Shown here one piece after another: positions 19,064 through 28,900 of a DNA stretch of 64,000 nucleotides. The notes under the pieces were generated by a model that had not been told where the DNA came from, searched no databases, and saw nothing but the letters and a program-made list of their open reading frames with translations. The position numbers and the translations under genes are program-made. Every line of letters starts with the position of its first letter. Within the stretch, counting starts at the first letter, position 1. Source of the DNA: Lunatimonas salinarum (lineage in GTDB: Bacteria > Bacteroidota > Bacteroidia > Cytophagales > Cyclobacteriaceae). The stretch spans positions 1 to 64,000 of the forward strand of contig NZ_JACVCV010000021.1 of assembly GCF_017811155.1 (NCBI RefSeq), written 5' to 3'.

Positions 19064-20256
19064 GGAGTTACTTTAATGTTGACTGGGTGGGTTAAATCCG
19101 CTTGGATACTTTGTAAGATTTTATCATCGGGAGCACCTTGATGAACGTAAAACCTGAATTTACCTTTGAATCGTTGTCCTGGGGCAATGTGAAATGCTCC
19201 CTCAAACATCGGGGAGTAAACCCAATAGGGCATCGTCGGATGCACTCTGACTATTTGAGGGTATCTGAAATTATCCGGATAGCCAAATACGGTTACGCCG
19301 ACCGTTTTACCCACTACATCTCCATAGGCACTTACCCATTTCGCTTTGGTGTGATTGGCTGTTTCCTTGCTGTGTCCTTCACTGGTAAGAACCTTCCATT
19401 CGTTGGTATAATGTAGGGAGTCCACGGTATTCCATTCCTTGCTTCCTCGGAATCCCATGCCTCCATAGTGATATTCTACAATATGCAGGGTGTCTTGACT
19501 TGTGTTCACTTGTTCTGAATATAAGTCAAAAACGAAAAATCCTTCCGTTGGATAACTCACGAGCTGCCAGGTTTCTTCCAAGACCTCGCCGTGCACGAGG
19601 CTTATGTGGCTTTGTTTTACGGTAAAGGAACCTTTTAATGCTCCTTCATTCACAGCGACTAGTTCCTTGTGTTCCACCGTGCCGGTACCTTGATGTTGAT
19701 TCCAGAAGTCAACTTTTTCGCCTTTATATAGGGTGTTTACCCAAGCATTGAAGATGGCGTGTTGATGGACATGGCCTGCAGGGAAACCGTCCGTAATGAC
19801 TTGTCCATCGGGACTGAAAAGCGGATGGATCATGCCATTTCGTTTGTAATAATCCGGCAAACCTTCCGGTGGGTAGGCCATAGCAATTTGATAAAAGAAT
19901 ACCGGCTTTTCTCCATTTTTTACCTCTATGCCCTCATTGGTTGTATGGATGGAAATGACCTGTTTTGCTTCAACCTTCCCTGGCCTTAGGTTAAATTGGT
20001 GGTTTCCAATGGGCAAGTGAGGGATCACAGCAGAAAGAAGACCTTCGCTATCCACCTCAGCTGGGAAGATTTCTCCACTTTTCGGATCTTCCAAATGTAC
20101 CGCAGCTCCGGGCTCGGCTACTTCTCCTAGATGAACGGAAATTGGGACTTGGTAGCGATCGGACTGGGCAACCTCGATATGCAGCTGGCCAATTGGCTTT
20201 TGCCCGCAGGAAAACCCAAAGAGCACGATGATTAGATACGTCAGGTAATTTCGCAT
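19060..20256 (-). CDS. DUF6807 (PmoA-like) family lipoprotein
   Basis: A 398-aa protein with a lipobox (LFGFSCG, Cys at about residue 17). An N-terminal beta domain (to about residue 115) precedes the DUF6807 core with HPLFSPDGQVITDGFPAGHV, HQHAIFNAWV and FDLYSEQVNTSQDTLHIVEY, where several His and an Asp could bind metal. The family is common next to Gfo/Idh oxidoreductases and DUF1080 proteins in Bacteroidota and Planctomycetes. Its reaction is not firmly known to me. Its 3' end overlaps the LamG gene by 4 bp in convergent orientation. Confidence 0.82.
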   Translation of the reverse strand: MRNYLTYLIIVLFGFSCGQKPIGQLHIEVAQSDRYQVPISVHLGEVAEPGAAVHLEDPKSGEIFPAEVDSEGLLSAVIPHLPIGNHQFNLRPGKVEAKQVISIHTTNEGIEVKNGEKPVFFYQIAMAYPPEGLPDYYKRNGMIHPLFSPDGQVITDGFPAGHVHQHAIFNAWVNTLYKGEKVDFWNQHQGTGTVEHKELVAVNEGALKGSFTVKQSHISLVHGEVLEETWQLVSYPTEGFFVFDLYSEQVNTSQDTLHIVEYHYGGMGFRGSKEWNTVDSLHYTNEWKVLTSEGHSKETANHTKAKWVSAYGDVVGKTVGVTVFGYPDNFRYPQIVRVHPTMPYWVYSPMFEGAFHIAPGQRFKGKFRFYVHQGAPDDKILQSIQADLTHPVNIKVTP

Positions 20257-20422
20257 TTGAAAGTTGTTTTGCAGCGAGAATTTGTTTGGCTATGGACTAT
20301 CGATCCGAAAGATAAAGCGATTTGGCAAAAATAGCGCTTAATCGTGGCCAGTATTGTTTGAAAATGGTTTACTTTACCCGTACAAAACGTTTGAACTTAG
20401 TAGCTAATTACACTAAATACCT

Positions 20423-23263
20423 ATGCAAAATCATCCCCTTGTAGCAAGAAGACTGCGTGTCCTAGTTGTTTTCTCCTTTCTTGTTTTATGGGCTAGTGCC
20501 GCATTTGCTCAGTTTTCCCCCCAGGATACTGTTCCAGTAGATCAGCGGGTTATGCGGGGTAGATTGGAAAATGGCTTAAGCTATTTCATTCAGCAAAATG
20601 CCAAACCAGAAGCAAAATTGGAGCTTAGGTTGGTGGTGAATGCCGGATCGGTGCTGGAAGATGAACGCCAAAAGGGCTTGGCCCATTTTGTAGAGCATAT
20701 GGCATTTAACGGATCGGAGCATTTTGAGAAAAATGAGCTGATCAGTTATCTACAATCCATAGGGGTGTCGTTTGGGGCAGACCTAAATGCCTATACCAGT
20801 TTTGATGAAACCGTCTATATTCTCCCGATTCCCACGGACGACCGGGAAAAATTGCTCAATGGATTTTCCGTATTACGGGATTGGGCAGGCGGACTGCTGC
20901 TTACTGAGGCGGATATTGACGCCGAACGCAGCATCATCGTAGAGGAGTGGCGTACCGGTCAGGGGGTGGATCAACGGCTAAGGGACCAGTACCTTCCTGT
21001 TTTGCTACAGGGAAGTATGTATGCCGATCGGTTGCCGATAGGCGATATGGATATTATCAGGAATGCTCCCTACGAGGACTTGAGGAGGTTTTACCGCGAT
21101 TGGTACCGGCCTGACAACATGGCGGTCGTAGCAGTAGGAGATGTGGAGCCCGATGAGGTGCTAGGGTTGATCAGGGAATATTTTGGAGATTTGGAAAATC
21201 GGTCAGATGCGCCCGAACGTGTGGCATTTGAAGTACCGGAGCACGAGGAGACCTTGATTACGATTCTGACCGATGAGGAAGCCCCAGGCATTCAACTGCA
21301 ACTTTTCTACAAGCACAACCCCAGCTCGTCCCTGACGGTTCAGGACTATAAAGATCGCATGGTCCGATTGATGTTGGGCGGCATGTTGACCCAGCGACTC
21401 GATGAAATCCGTCAGCGACCGCAAGCCCCCTTTGTCTATGCAGGAGCGAGGTACGGGTCCTTCGTACGGGATTTGGATTTTTTTACCACGACAGGTGCGG
21501 TTACCAGCGGGAATACCTTGCGGGGGGTGGAGTCCTTTTTAATGGAAAATGAACGGGTGTTGCGGCATGGCTTTACCGAATCGGAATTGGAACGTGTAAA
21601 GCGTTCCCTGAGCAACAGTTCTGAAAGGGCCTTTCAAGAAATGGATAAGATGGAATCCAGAAGCATTGTAGGTCGATACGTGTCGAATTACCTGACGGGA
21701 GCCTTTGCAGAAGGAGAGGAAAATAGGTATCGACTGTATAGCGAACTATTGCCGGCTATTACGGTAGACGACGTGAATCAAATGGCCAAGCGCCTGCTGC
21801 GTGATCAAAACCGGGTATTAATTGTGACTGCTTCTGATAGCGATAAGGAGGACTTGCCCTCGGAAGAGGCGTTGAGGAGTTTATTTGAGCAGGTCAAACA
21901 CATGGACTTGGAACCCTATCAAGAAGAAGAGGTGCCGGAGGTACTTCTTTCGATGATGCCACAGCCGGGTAGCATATTGAATACGGAAGACTATGATCAG
22001 GTAGAAGTGACCGCCATCACGCTACAAAATGGGATGCGTGTATTTTTCAAGCCAACGGATTATAAGAACGACGAAATTATTTTTACCGGAATGGGGAAAG
22101 GAGGGGCGTCCCTTTATCCGGATGAAGACCACTATGCGGCCAGCTATGCCAGCGTAATGGTCAATGTGATGGGGATCGGGGATCTCAGCCCCACGGCCTT
22201 GCGAAAGGTATTGGCAGGAAAGAACGTGTCCGTCACGCCAAATATTTCCACCTATGGGGAAACTATTTCCGGTAGCACCTCTCCTAGAGATTTGGAACTG
22301 GCGCTTCAGTTGATGCATTTATATTTCACTTCCCCGCGGATGGATCGAGAGTTGTTTGACGTTTACCTGGAAAATCAACGTAATCAATTGGAGACTGCCC
22401 AAGCCAATCCCGATTTTCAGTTTAATAAGCGTCTCAATGAAATTGTCAATCAGGGGAATATCCGAGGGATGGGCCTATTTGATCCGGACCAACTGGATCG
22501 GATTGATCTAAACCGAGGCATAGAAATATACCGGGAGCGGTTTGCCAACGCAGGCAATTTTGAGTTTCTCTTTACGGGAAATCTTGATTTGGATCAGGTG
22601 ATTCCTTTGGTATCGCGCTATCTGGGGAGCCTTCCTGGCGATCCGTTGGTCAAGGATACCCCCCGTGATTTGGGGATTCGTATTCCTAGGGGATTGAGTG
22701 AGCGCATAGAGGTAGGCAGAGACGATAAGAGTCAGGTGATCCTGTATTTCAGCGGTCCAACAGACTACGACCTGGAGAAGTCGCAGCAGGTTTCTTACCT
22801 GGGAGAGATTTTGACGATTCGCTTAATCGAGTCTCTGCGAGAAGAGACTGGCGGTGTGTATGGAGTAGGAGCAAGGGGCGGGTTAGCTCGGATTCCGGAG
22901 GAGTCATTTAGTTTTTCAGTTTCCTTCCCTTGCAGCCCTGACAACGTGGAGATGCTCACAGACCTGGTTTGGGAGGAGATACGAAAGATTCAGCAAAATG
23001 GTCCCGAGGAGCAGGATCTATTGAAGGTACGCGAATCCAAGCGGATTAATCTAGAAGAAAATATGAAGCGAAACGGCTTTTGGCATGGCCAATTGCAGGC
23101 AGCTATTTCGGCTGATATGCCGTTGGAAACCATTTTGGGTGCCAGAGACCGTATATTGGGGGTTACCGCCGATGAAGTGAAGGCGGTGGCTAACGCTTTT
23201 TTGAAAAGAGAGAATCTCTTGGAAATTACTAGATTTCCACTTTCTTCCATTAATGAACAATAG
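20423..23263 (+). CDS. M16 family zinc metallopeptidase (insulinase-like)
   Basis: A 946-aa secreted peptidase with a signal peptide (AAFAQ, about residue 30). The inverted zinc motif HFVEH is at residues 88-92, with the third ligand region in ERSIIVEEWR about 80 residues later. The second half repeats the M16 fold (VTAITLQNGMRVFF, then RLIESLREETGGVYGVGARG) without the zinc motif, as usual for the M16 C-terminal non-catalytic domain. The length is typical of Bacteroidota M16B proteins. It cleaves peptides in the periplasm or extracellularly. The sialidase gene starts inside its last 11 bp. Confidence 0.92.
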   Translation: MQNHPLVARRLRVLVVFSFLVLWASAAFAQFSPQDTVPVDQRVMRGRLENGLSYFIQQNAKPEAKLELRLVVNAGSVLEDERQKGLAHFVEHMAFNGSEHFEKNELISYLQSIGVSFGADLNAYTSFDETVYILPIPTDDREKLLNGFSVLRDWAGGLLLTEADIDAERSIIVEEWRTGQGVDQRLRDQYLPVLLQGSMYADRLPIGDMDIIRNAPYEDLRRFYRDWYRPDNMAVVAVGDVEPDEVLGLIREYFGDLENRSDAPERVAFEVPEHEETLITILTDEEAPGIQLQLFYKHNPSSSLTVQDYKDRMVRLMLGGMLTQRLDEIRQRPQAPFVYAGARYGSFVRDLDFFTTTGAVTSGNTLRGVESFLMENERVLRHGFTESELERVKRSLSNSSERAFQEMDKMESRSIVGRYVSNYLTGAFAEGEENRYRLYSELLPAITVDDVNQMAKRLLRDQNRVLIVTASDSDKEDLPSEEALRSLFEQVKHMDLEPYQEEEVPEVLLSMMPQPGSILNTEDYDQVEVTAITLQNGMRVFFKPTDYKNDEIIFTGMGKGGASLYPDEDHYAASYASVMVNVMGIGDLSPTALRKVLAGKNVSVTPNISTYGETISGSTSPRDLELALQLMHLYFTSPRMDRELFDVYLENQRNQLETAQANPDFQFNKRLNEIVNQGNIRGMGLFDPDQLDRIDLNRGIEIYRERFANAGNFEFLFTGNLDLDQVIPLVSRYLGSLPGDPLVKDTPRDLGIRIPRGLSERIEVGRDDKSQVILYFSGPTDYDLEKSQQVSYLGEILTIRLIESLREETGGVYGVGARGGLARIPEESFSFSVSFPCSPDNVEMLTDLVWEEIRKIQQNGPEEQDLLKVRESKRINLEENMKRNGFWHGQLQAAISADMPLETILGARDRILGVTADEVKAVANAFLKRENLLEITRFPLSSINEQ

Positions 23264-24434
23264 CAAGATGACGTTTGTGAAAACACTTATTTGGCTCCTT
23301 GTCGTTTTTCTGATCAACGGCATTATACCAGTGATTGGCCTTGGATCCAATAAACCGGCCGTTGTGGAACAGGATCTGTTTGTAAATGGCACCCATGGGT
23401 ATCACACGTTTCGGATTCCTTCGCTGATAGTAACCAAGAGAGGATCTGTCATTGCATTTGCAGAGGGAAGAAAGAATGGGCAGTCCGATACTGGTGACAT
23501 TGACCTGGTGATGCGGCGATCTACCGATGGCGGAGAAACCTGGGGGCCATTATCCGTGATTTGGGACGATGGAAATAACGTATGTGGAAACCCCACGGCT
23601 GTGGTGGATGAGGAAACCGGGCTTATTTGGCTGCTGCTCACTTGGAACCGTGGAGATGACCATGAGCGGGATATTATTCGGATGCAATCGAGAGACAGCC
23701 GCAGGGTGTTTGTTACGCAAAGTGCAGACGATGGCCTCACCTGGACAACTCCGGCAGATATAACTGCTGCCACCAAGCTCCCCTCCTGGGGTTGGTATGC
23801 CACCGGTCCGGGGATGGGATTACAGCTACAGCATGGTCCCCATAGGGGTAGGCTGGTTATTCCAGCAAATCACAGCTACCGTGATGGGGACGGAAAGATG
23901 GCTGGAGGAGGCTTCGAGTACGGGGCCCATGCTATTTTTAGCGACGATCATGGCAAAACCTGGCAACTGGGTGGATTGATTCAGCCCAAGATGAATGAAA
24001 GTCAATTGGTCGAATTAAGTGATGGCAAAGGAACTTTGCTCATCAATATGCGATCTTACTACGGTAGCAACCGAAGGGCCCAGGCACTTAGCGATGATGG
24101 GGGACTATCGTGGACAGATGCGGTGGAAGCCGTTGATTTGATCGAGCCTGTGTGCCAAGCGGCGATCATAGCGTATCCTGCGAAGGCTGATGGATCTGGA
24201 CAGGCCTTGCTTTTTTCCAACCCAGCCAGTACGAACAGGGAACAGATGGAAATCAAGATCAGTAAGGACGATGGGAGATCCTGGAAGACTTGGGTTCGTT
24301 TGTATGATGGGCCGGCGGCCTATTCCGCATTGGCGGTTTTGCCTACGGGAGAAGTGCTTTGTCTGTATGAAAAAGGAGCTAGTAATCCCTATGAACGGAT
24401 CAGTTTGGCTAAACTGTCTGGTCCTCCCATTTGA
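23253..24434 (+). CDS. Secreted exo-alpha-sialidase (GH33-like)
   Basis: A 393-aa six-bladed propeller with a signal peptide in the first 30 residues. The FRIP arginine motif is at residues 53-56, and five Asp boxes follow (STDGGETWG, SADDGLTWT, SDDHGKTWQ, SDDGGLSWT, SKDDGRSWK). Later arginines (NMRSYYGSNRRA) and a near-terminal Tyr/Glu region fit the sialidase active site. It would release sialic acid or related sugars from glycoconjugates. A second Met, 15 bp downstream of the chosen start, would nearly remove the overlap with the M16 gene. No sialic acid catabolic genes are nearby. Confidence 0.9.
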   Translation: MNNSKMTFVKTLIWLLVVFLINGIIPVIGLGSNKPAVVEQDLFVNGTHGYHTFRIPSLIVTKRGSVIAFAEGRKNGQSDTGDIDLVMRRSTDGGETWGPLSVIWDDGNNVCGNPTAVVDEETGLIWLLLTWNRGDDHERDIIRMQSRDSRRVFVTQSADDGLTWTTPADITAATKLPSWGWYATGPGMGLQLQHGPHRGRLVIPANHSYRDGDGKMAGGGFEYGAHAIFSDDHGKTWQLGGLIQPKMNESQLVELSDGKGTLLINMRSYYGSNRRAQALSDDGGLSWTDAVEAVDLIEPVCQAAIIAYPAKADGSGQALLFSNPASTNREQMEIKISKDDGRSWKTWVRLYDGPAAYSALAVLPTGEVLCLYEKGASNPYERISLAKLSGPPI

Positions 24435-24452
24435 TGGCTTTCATAGGTCAAA

Positions 24453-24484
24453 AATGCCCTAGACCACCGATGGACTAGGGCATT
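24453..24484 (-). terminator. Terminator after the SDR gene
   Basis: AATGCCCTAG and CTAGGGCATT form a 10-bp perfect stem around a 12-bp loop. On the minus strand it is followed by TTTTTG, so it terminates the SDR transcript. On the plus strand it could also cap the sialidase mRNA. Confidence 0.85.
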
Positions 24485-24513
24485 CGGGATTAGAAAGAAT
24501 ACGCTTTACCAGC

Positions 24514-25236
24514 CTATTTGGCAGGGGTCTGACTTGGTCGTACTTCGATTTTGCTGGGAAGTGTACGTGGATCTAGCTTGAATAGGCCTACCACCATTTC
24601 GCCGATGTCTTCAATTTGGATTTTCCAGGCATCCTTTTCGCTCACCTCGTGGTTGTTGAACCCGGTCGCCACAGAGCCAGGCATGATGGTGCTTACCCGC
24701 ACGCCGTCTTGGCGAAGGTCCAGCATGATGGCTTGTGAAAACCCCGTCAGGCCAAACTTACTGGCGTTGTAGGCAGATCCGCCGGCAAAAAAGTTGGTAC
24801 CAGCGAGGCTTGAAATGGTCAAGAAAAAGCCTTTGGTAGCTTTCAGTGCATCCACACTGGCCTTTATCCCATAAAATACGCCCGTGAGGTTGGTGTCGAT
24901 GGTTTCATGCCATTGATCTTCGGTCAGTTCCTGTATGGGGGCAAAGTGTCCGATGCCGGCGTTGGCTACGAAGAAATCGAGTTTACCCCATTCCTTCAGC
25001 ACGTTTGCCACCGCAGCCTTTTGGGCATTGCCGTCTCTAACGTCAATTTCCAGCGGCATTATTTGACCTTGTACACCTGTCGCCTCGAGTTGCCTTGCGG
25101 CTTCTTGGGCCCGTTTGAGGGACCGACTGCTGATCGCCACGTTTACACCTTCCTTGGCCAAGGCAAGGGCAATACCGTATCCAATTCCTGTATTTCCGCC
25201 CGTGATAAGGGCTGTTTTGTTTGTAAGTGACATCAT
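24514..25236 (-). CDS. SDR family oxidoreductase
   Basis: A 240-aa classical short-chain dehydrogenase. The nucleotide motif TGGNTGIGYG is at residues 12-21, the NAG motif in FFVANAGIGHF, the catalytic Ser in LTISSLAG and the YxxxK pair in YNASKFG. An Arg in the second strand region (SSRSLKRA) suggests NADP preference. The substrate is unknown. Two Met codons in tandem at 25236 and 25233 make the start ambiguous by one residue. It is monocistronic between two hairpin terminators. Confidence 0.9.
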   Translation of the reverse strand: MMSLTNKTALITGGNTGIGYGIALALAKEGVNVAISSRSLKRAQEAARQLEATGVQGQIMPLEIDVRDGNAQKAAVANVLKEWGKLDFFVANAGIGHFAPIQELTEDQWHETIDTNLTGVFYGIKASVDALKATKGFFLTISSLAGTNFFAGGSAYNASKFGLTGFSQAIMLDLRQDGVRVSTIMPGSVATGFNNHEVSEKDAWKIQIEDIGEMVVGLFKLDPRTLPSKIEVRPSQTPAK

Positions 25237-25266
25237 ATAATTTTTGTTGGTTTAAATACACAAAAA

Positions 25267-25295
25267 ATGGTCAACGGATTTAATCCGTTGACCAT
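25267..25295 (-). terminator. Perfect palindromic terminator after YtxH gene
   Basis: ATGGTCAACGGATT and its exact complement form a 13-14-bp stem, followed on the minus strand by a run of six T. It lies 22 bp after the YtxH stop codon. Confidence 0.88.
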
Positions 25296-25316
25296 AAATG
25301 GGAACGCAACGTGCGA

Positions 25317-25595
25317 TTACTTCACTTTATCTTTCGCCTGCGCTAGCAGCTCATTGCTTTTTGATTTTGTCTCTTCCGCCACTTTAGAGATTTCCTTATT
25401 GAATTTTTCAAATTTATCAGAAAAGCCCTTTAACAGACCGTCCAATTGCTTGTTAAAATCGCTTAGGTAGGCTTCCCCTTTCTTTGATAGTTTTTTACGA
25501 GTGTCTACCCCTTTTTCAGGTGCAATTAAAAGTCCGATCTGAATGCCAACGGCTACGCCTGCGAGTGCTCCGAACAATATTTTCGCTGATTTCAT
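25317..25595 (-). CDS. YtxH domain-containing protein
   Basis: A 92-aa protein with an N-terminal hydrophobic helix (ILFGALAGVAVGIQIGLLIA) followed by the APEKGVDTRKKL motif typical of YtxH, then an amphipathic, Lys/Glu-rich helix. YtxH-like proteins are small membrane-anchored, stress-associated proteins of unknown mechanism. It has its own terminator. Confidence 0.85.
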   Translation of the reverse strand: MKSAKILFGALAGVAVGIQIGLLIAPEKGVDTRKKLSKKGEAYLSDFNKQLDGLLKGFSDKFEKFNKEISKVAEETKSKSNELLAQAKDKVK

Positions 25596-25959
25596 AAGAT
25601 CTTTTGTTTATTAGGTTTACAATAACGATTAAAAACTGACTGGACAATCGTTCAGTCGGCGTAATTCAGTACAAGTACCATACCAAGTTGCCCATTATGT
25701 CAGAATAACAACCATCCTCGGTAAAAAATTCAGGTTTTGTAGGAAATTGGAAGGGCAAATAGGGTTGAATCCCCATTTTTTTGAAGGAGGTTTTTTGGAA
25801 AAAGTTTTCGTCCTTGTAAATAATGTGCTATCTTTTTTCCATCGTTCCCCAGAGCCACTAAGCAGCACCCGAGCTACTAAAAGGTAACACTAAGGTAATA
25901 CAAGCGATACCGCCAACGTGTATCTTTGTCTGAGATCGTATTTCCTATACAAACCAACC
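25596..25959. other. Divergent intergenic region upstream of the HTCS-like gene
   Basis: About 360 bp between the YtxH and HTCS-like genes, which face away from each other. No open frame is credible. It must hold both promoters. I see T-rich tracts around 25775-25850 but no promoter at acceptable spacing. Confidence 0.45.
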
Positions 25960-28900
25960 ATGAAATCTTTGTTTTTAACGTCTCTTTACTGTGTCATGAC
26001 CCTGATCGTTATGGGCCAAAACATGAAGTTTAAGACGTACACGGTCGAGCACGGCTTATCCAACAATTCAATCAATGCCCTCGCAAACGATCCCTCTGGT
26101 GCGCTTTGGATAGCCACTTGGGATGGTTTGAATTTTTTTGACGGCCGGGAATTTAAGATTTTTAAGCATGATCCCCAAAATGCGAACTCGCTAGCAGGAA
26201 ATTACATTTACAACCTGCTGGTTGATGACTCCGGCACACTTTGGGTGCAATCGTCCCTTACCAGTATCAGCAAGCAAACGAGCTTTGGAACCTTTGAGAA
26301 TTTTTATTTTGAAGGGGAAGTTGATGATTTCGGCCCCGGCAAAAGCCAACAGCCCATCATACGTGTCGGAAATCAACATTATTGCTACAGGGATGGGCGG
26401 TTTCTTCCCTGCGCAGCATCCGAGCGTGGAGGTTCCGCTGTCCCTTCGTATGAAAAGGTGATTTTAAAGCACTTTCCGGATCTACATATCAAGGATCACT
26501 TCCGGGATAAGCAAGGAAATATTTGGTTTGCGACGACTACCACAGGTTTGTTTATTCTGCCCTACTACGAAGAGGATAGCGGACCGGAAAGCTTCCACAA
26601 TTATACGGTGGATGCATCGGATCCCTATGGTCTTCGCAGCAACGAGGTATACGGGCTGCACGAAGATGTGTTTGGCAATGTTTGGTTGGCCTTGAAGGAC
26701 GGCGGCCTCAGTAAGGCCCACAAAAATTCCCACAGTATCAACTCCATTTCGCCCCATTCCAAGCGATACAGCGAGTTGCCACAAGAGACCATTCGAGCGA
26801 TCCATCAAGATCACAAGGGCAATTTGCTGTTGGGTTTTTACAATTCGGGCGTATTCCTATTTGACAAGGTGCAGCGTAAGTTTGTGGAATTGGAGTTGAC
26901 AGTAGGTAAAGGGAATTCGGATTGGAAGCGGATTCGAAGCATCAGGAAGGATAATCATGGTTCGGTTTGGATAGGAACCTATGCAGGACTGGCTCGCTTG
27001 CGGGAAGACGGCACCATGCAATATTTCCCGGGTGGAGATACGCCACATCTTACCACCGGAAGGAATTACGATATTTTTGAGGATAGGGATGAGGACTGTC
27101 TTTGGGTTGCCTGCTGGGGGGGGTTGTCTAAATTTAGCCACGAGTTGCAACGTTTTGTGCCTTTTGAAGGGCAGGAAAAGCTCGGTGACTACCACATTCG
27201 CAAGATTGTCAAGAGCCATGGGTCTCTCTGGCTGGCCACGGAAAATCACGGTGTCATTCGATTTCAGGCCGGGGATTTAGAGTTTCTATCCTATGAACAC
27301 GGTCTTTTGGATAACAGTGTGTATTCCTTGTTGCCGGAGAGGCATAGTGGGGATTTATGGATCGGTACCTTGGGGGGCATCAGTGTATATAGACCCGGTG
27401 CTGGATTTGTTCGTCAGATCACCGAAAAGGATGGGCTATTCAGTCAATTGGTATATGGGTTGCTGGCAGGGGAAGACCATGTCTGGGTCAGTACCACCAA
27501 AGGTATTGCCGCGATAGACCGGACAACCTTTCAGGTGACCGGTTTGCCGCCTGAGGAAGGCTGGCAGTCCGGTGAATTTTCCGAAGGAGCCTATTACAAA
27601 AACGAACGGGGCACCTTATTTTTTGCAGGAGTGAAGGGACTAGATTACTTTGACCCCAGGGCCTTGGACTTGAATTTTGACCTGCCGAAGATTCAACTAC
27701 GGGCCTTTCACAGCGAGTCGTTCAATCAGGTTCGTTATCCAAATCAGATTCAGGCAACGGTGCTGCCGGTTCAATTTTCCGCCAATCCCTACAATCAGGT
27801 GGTTTACAGGTTGGATCCTTTAGAAAAGGACTGGAAGATCTTGGATCCAAGTCTGAAGATCCGCTACGAAAACCTGCCGCCTGGCGACTATACGCTGCTG
27901 GCAAAGAATCAATCCGATCCATCGGATTCAGAGGTCGCTGCGCTTCACATGGTTATTCCGATGCCTTTTTGGAAAGCACCCTCCTTTTTGATCTTTAGTG
28001 TTGGATCTTTCTTTGTGTTTTTCATCTACTGGCGGCATCGGCTAAATATCCGGCATCGTCAAAAACTACAGCATCTCATAGATGAACGCACCAAGACCAT
28101 TGAAGACCAAAAGGAAAAGTTGCTGGAAATAAATGCCTCTTTGGACAAGAAAAACCGGGAAATAAGCGCACAAAAGGCACAACTGCTGGAGCTACATAAT
28201 CAGCAGAAAAATCCAGATTTTGAGATAGAAAAATTCAAAAGGTTTGTATTAAGTCAGTTCGGTCCGCCGTTGGCAAAGATCAAAAATGCGATTGAGCTGG
28301 AGGAGCTTGGACAGGATAACGTTCAGCAGGAAATTTCCGGACAGGTAAACACTTTGATTCGGGAACTTCGGGACTGGGAAAAACTGTCGGTACTGGATCA
28401 TTTGGAGGAGTCCAAGCCTTCGATGACGGTCCTTTCAAGTCTCTTTGAGAGCTTTATTCACGAGCTCAGGGCCCAGCTAAAGACCAGGCAAATCGTCCTT
28501 TCCTATGATTTTCAGTTAGGGGAGGAGTGGGTCCGGCTGGATGTTTTGCGTATGAAAATCTTCTTTCACTGCATTTTCAGGGAGTTGCTGAAGTTCATGG
28601 AGATACAGTCTCAGATTACCATTGAAGCGTGGGTAAGCGATCAGTCTGTGTGCATCCGAACCAAGTCTGATAGCCATATTCTGACCGCAAATTTTCAACC
28701 GATGATGGATGGAAGCCCTTATATTCGAAGTGCGCAGCGTATCTTGGCAGACTTGTGCGGAAAAATGGATTTCGAGAGCGAGGACGGAGTGAGCTTGACT
28801 ATCTGCATACCCTTTGTCCTGGCAGAGCATCCCCATGGCAGCCTGAATTGGGAATTGCTGGATATGGAAGACCGCATGGACTCGGATCGGTCTAACGTGG

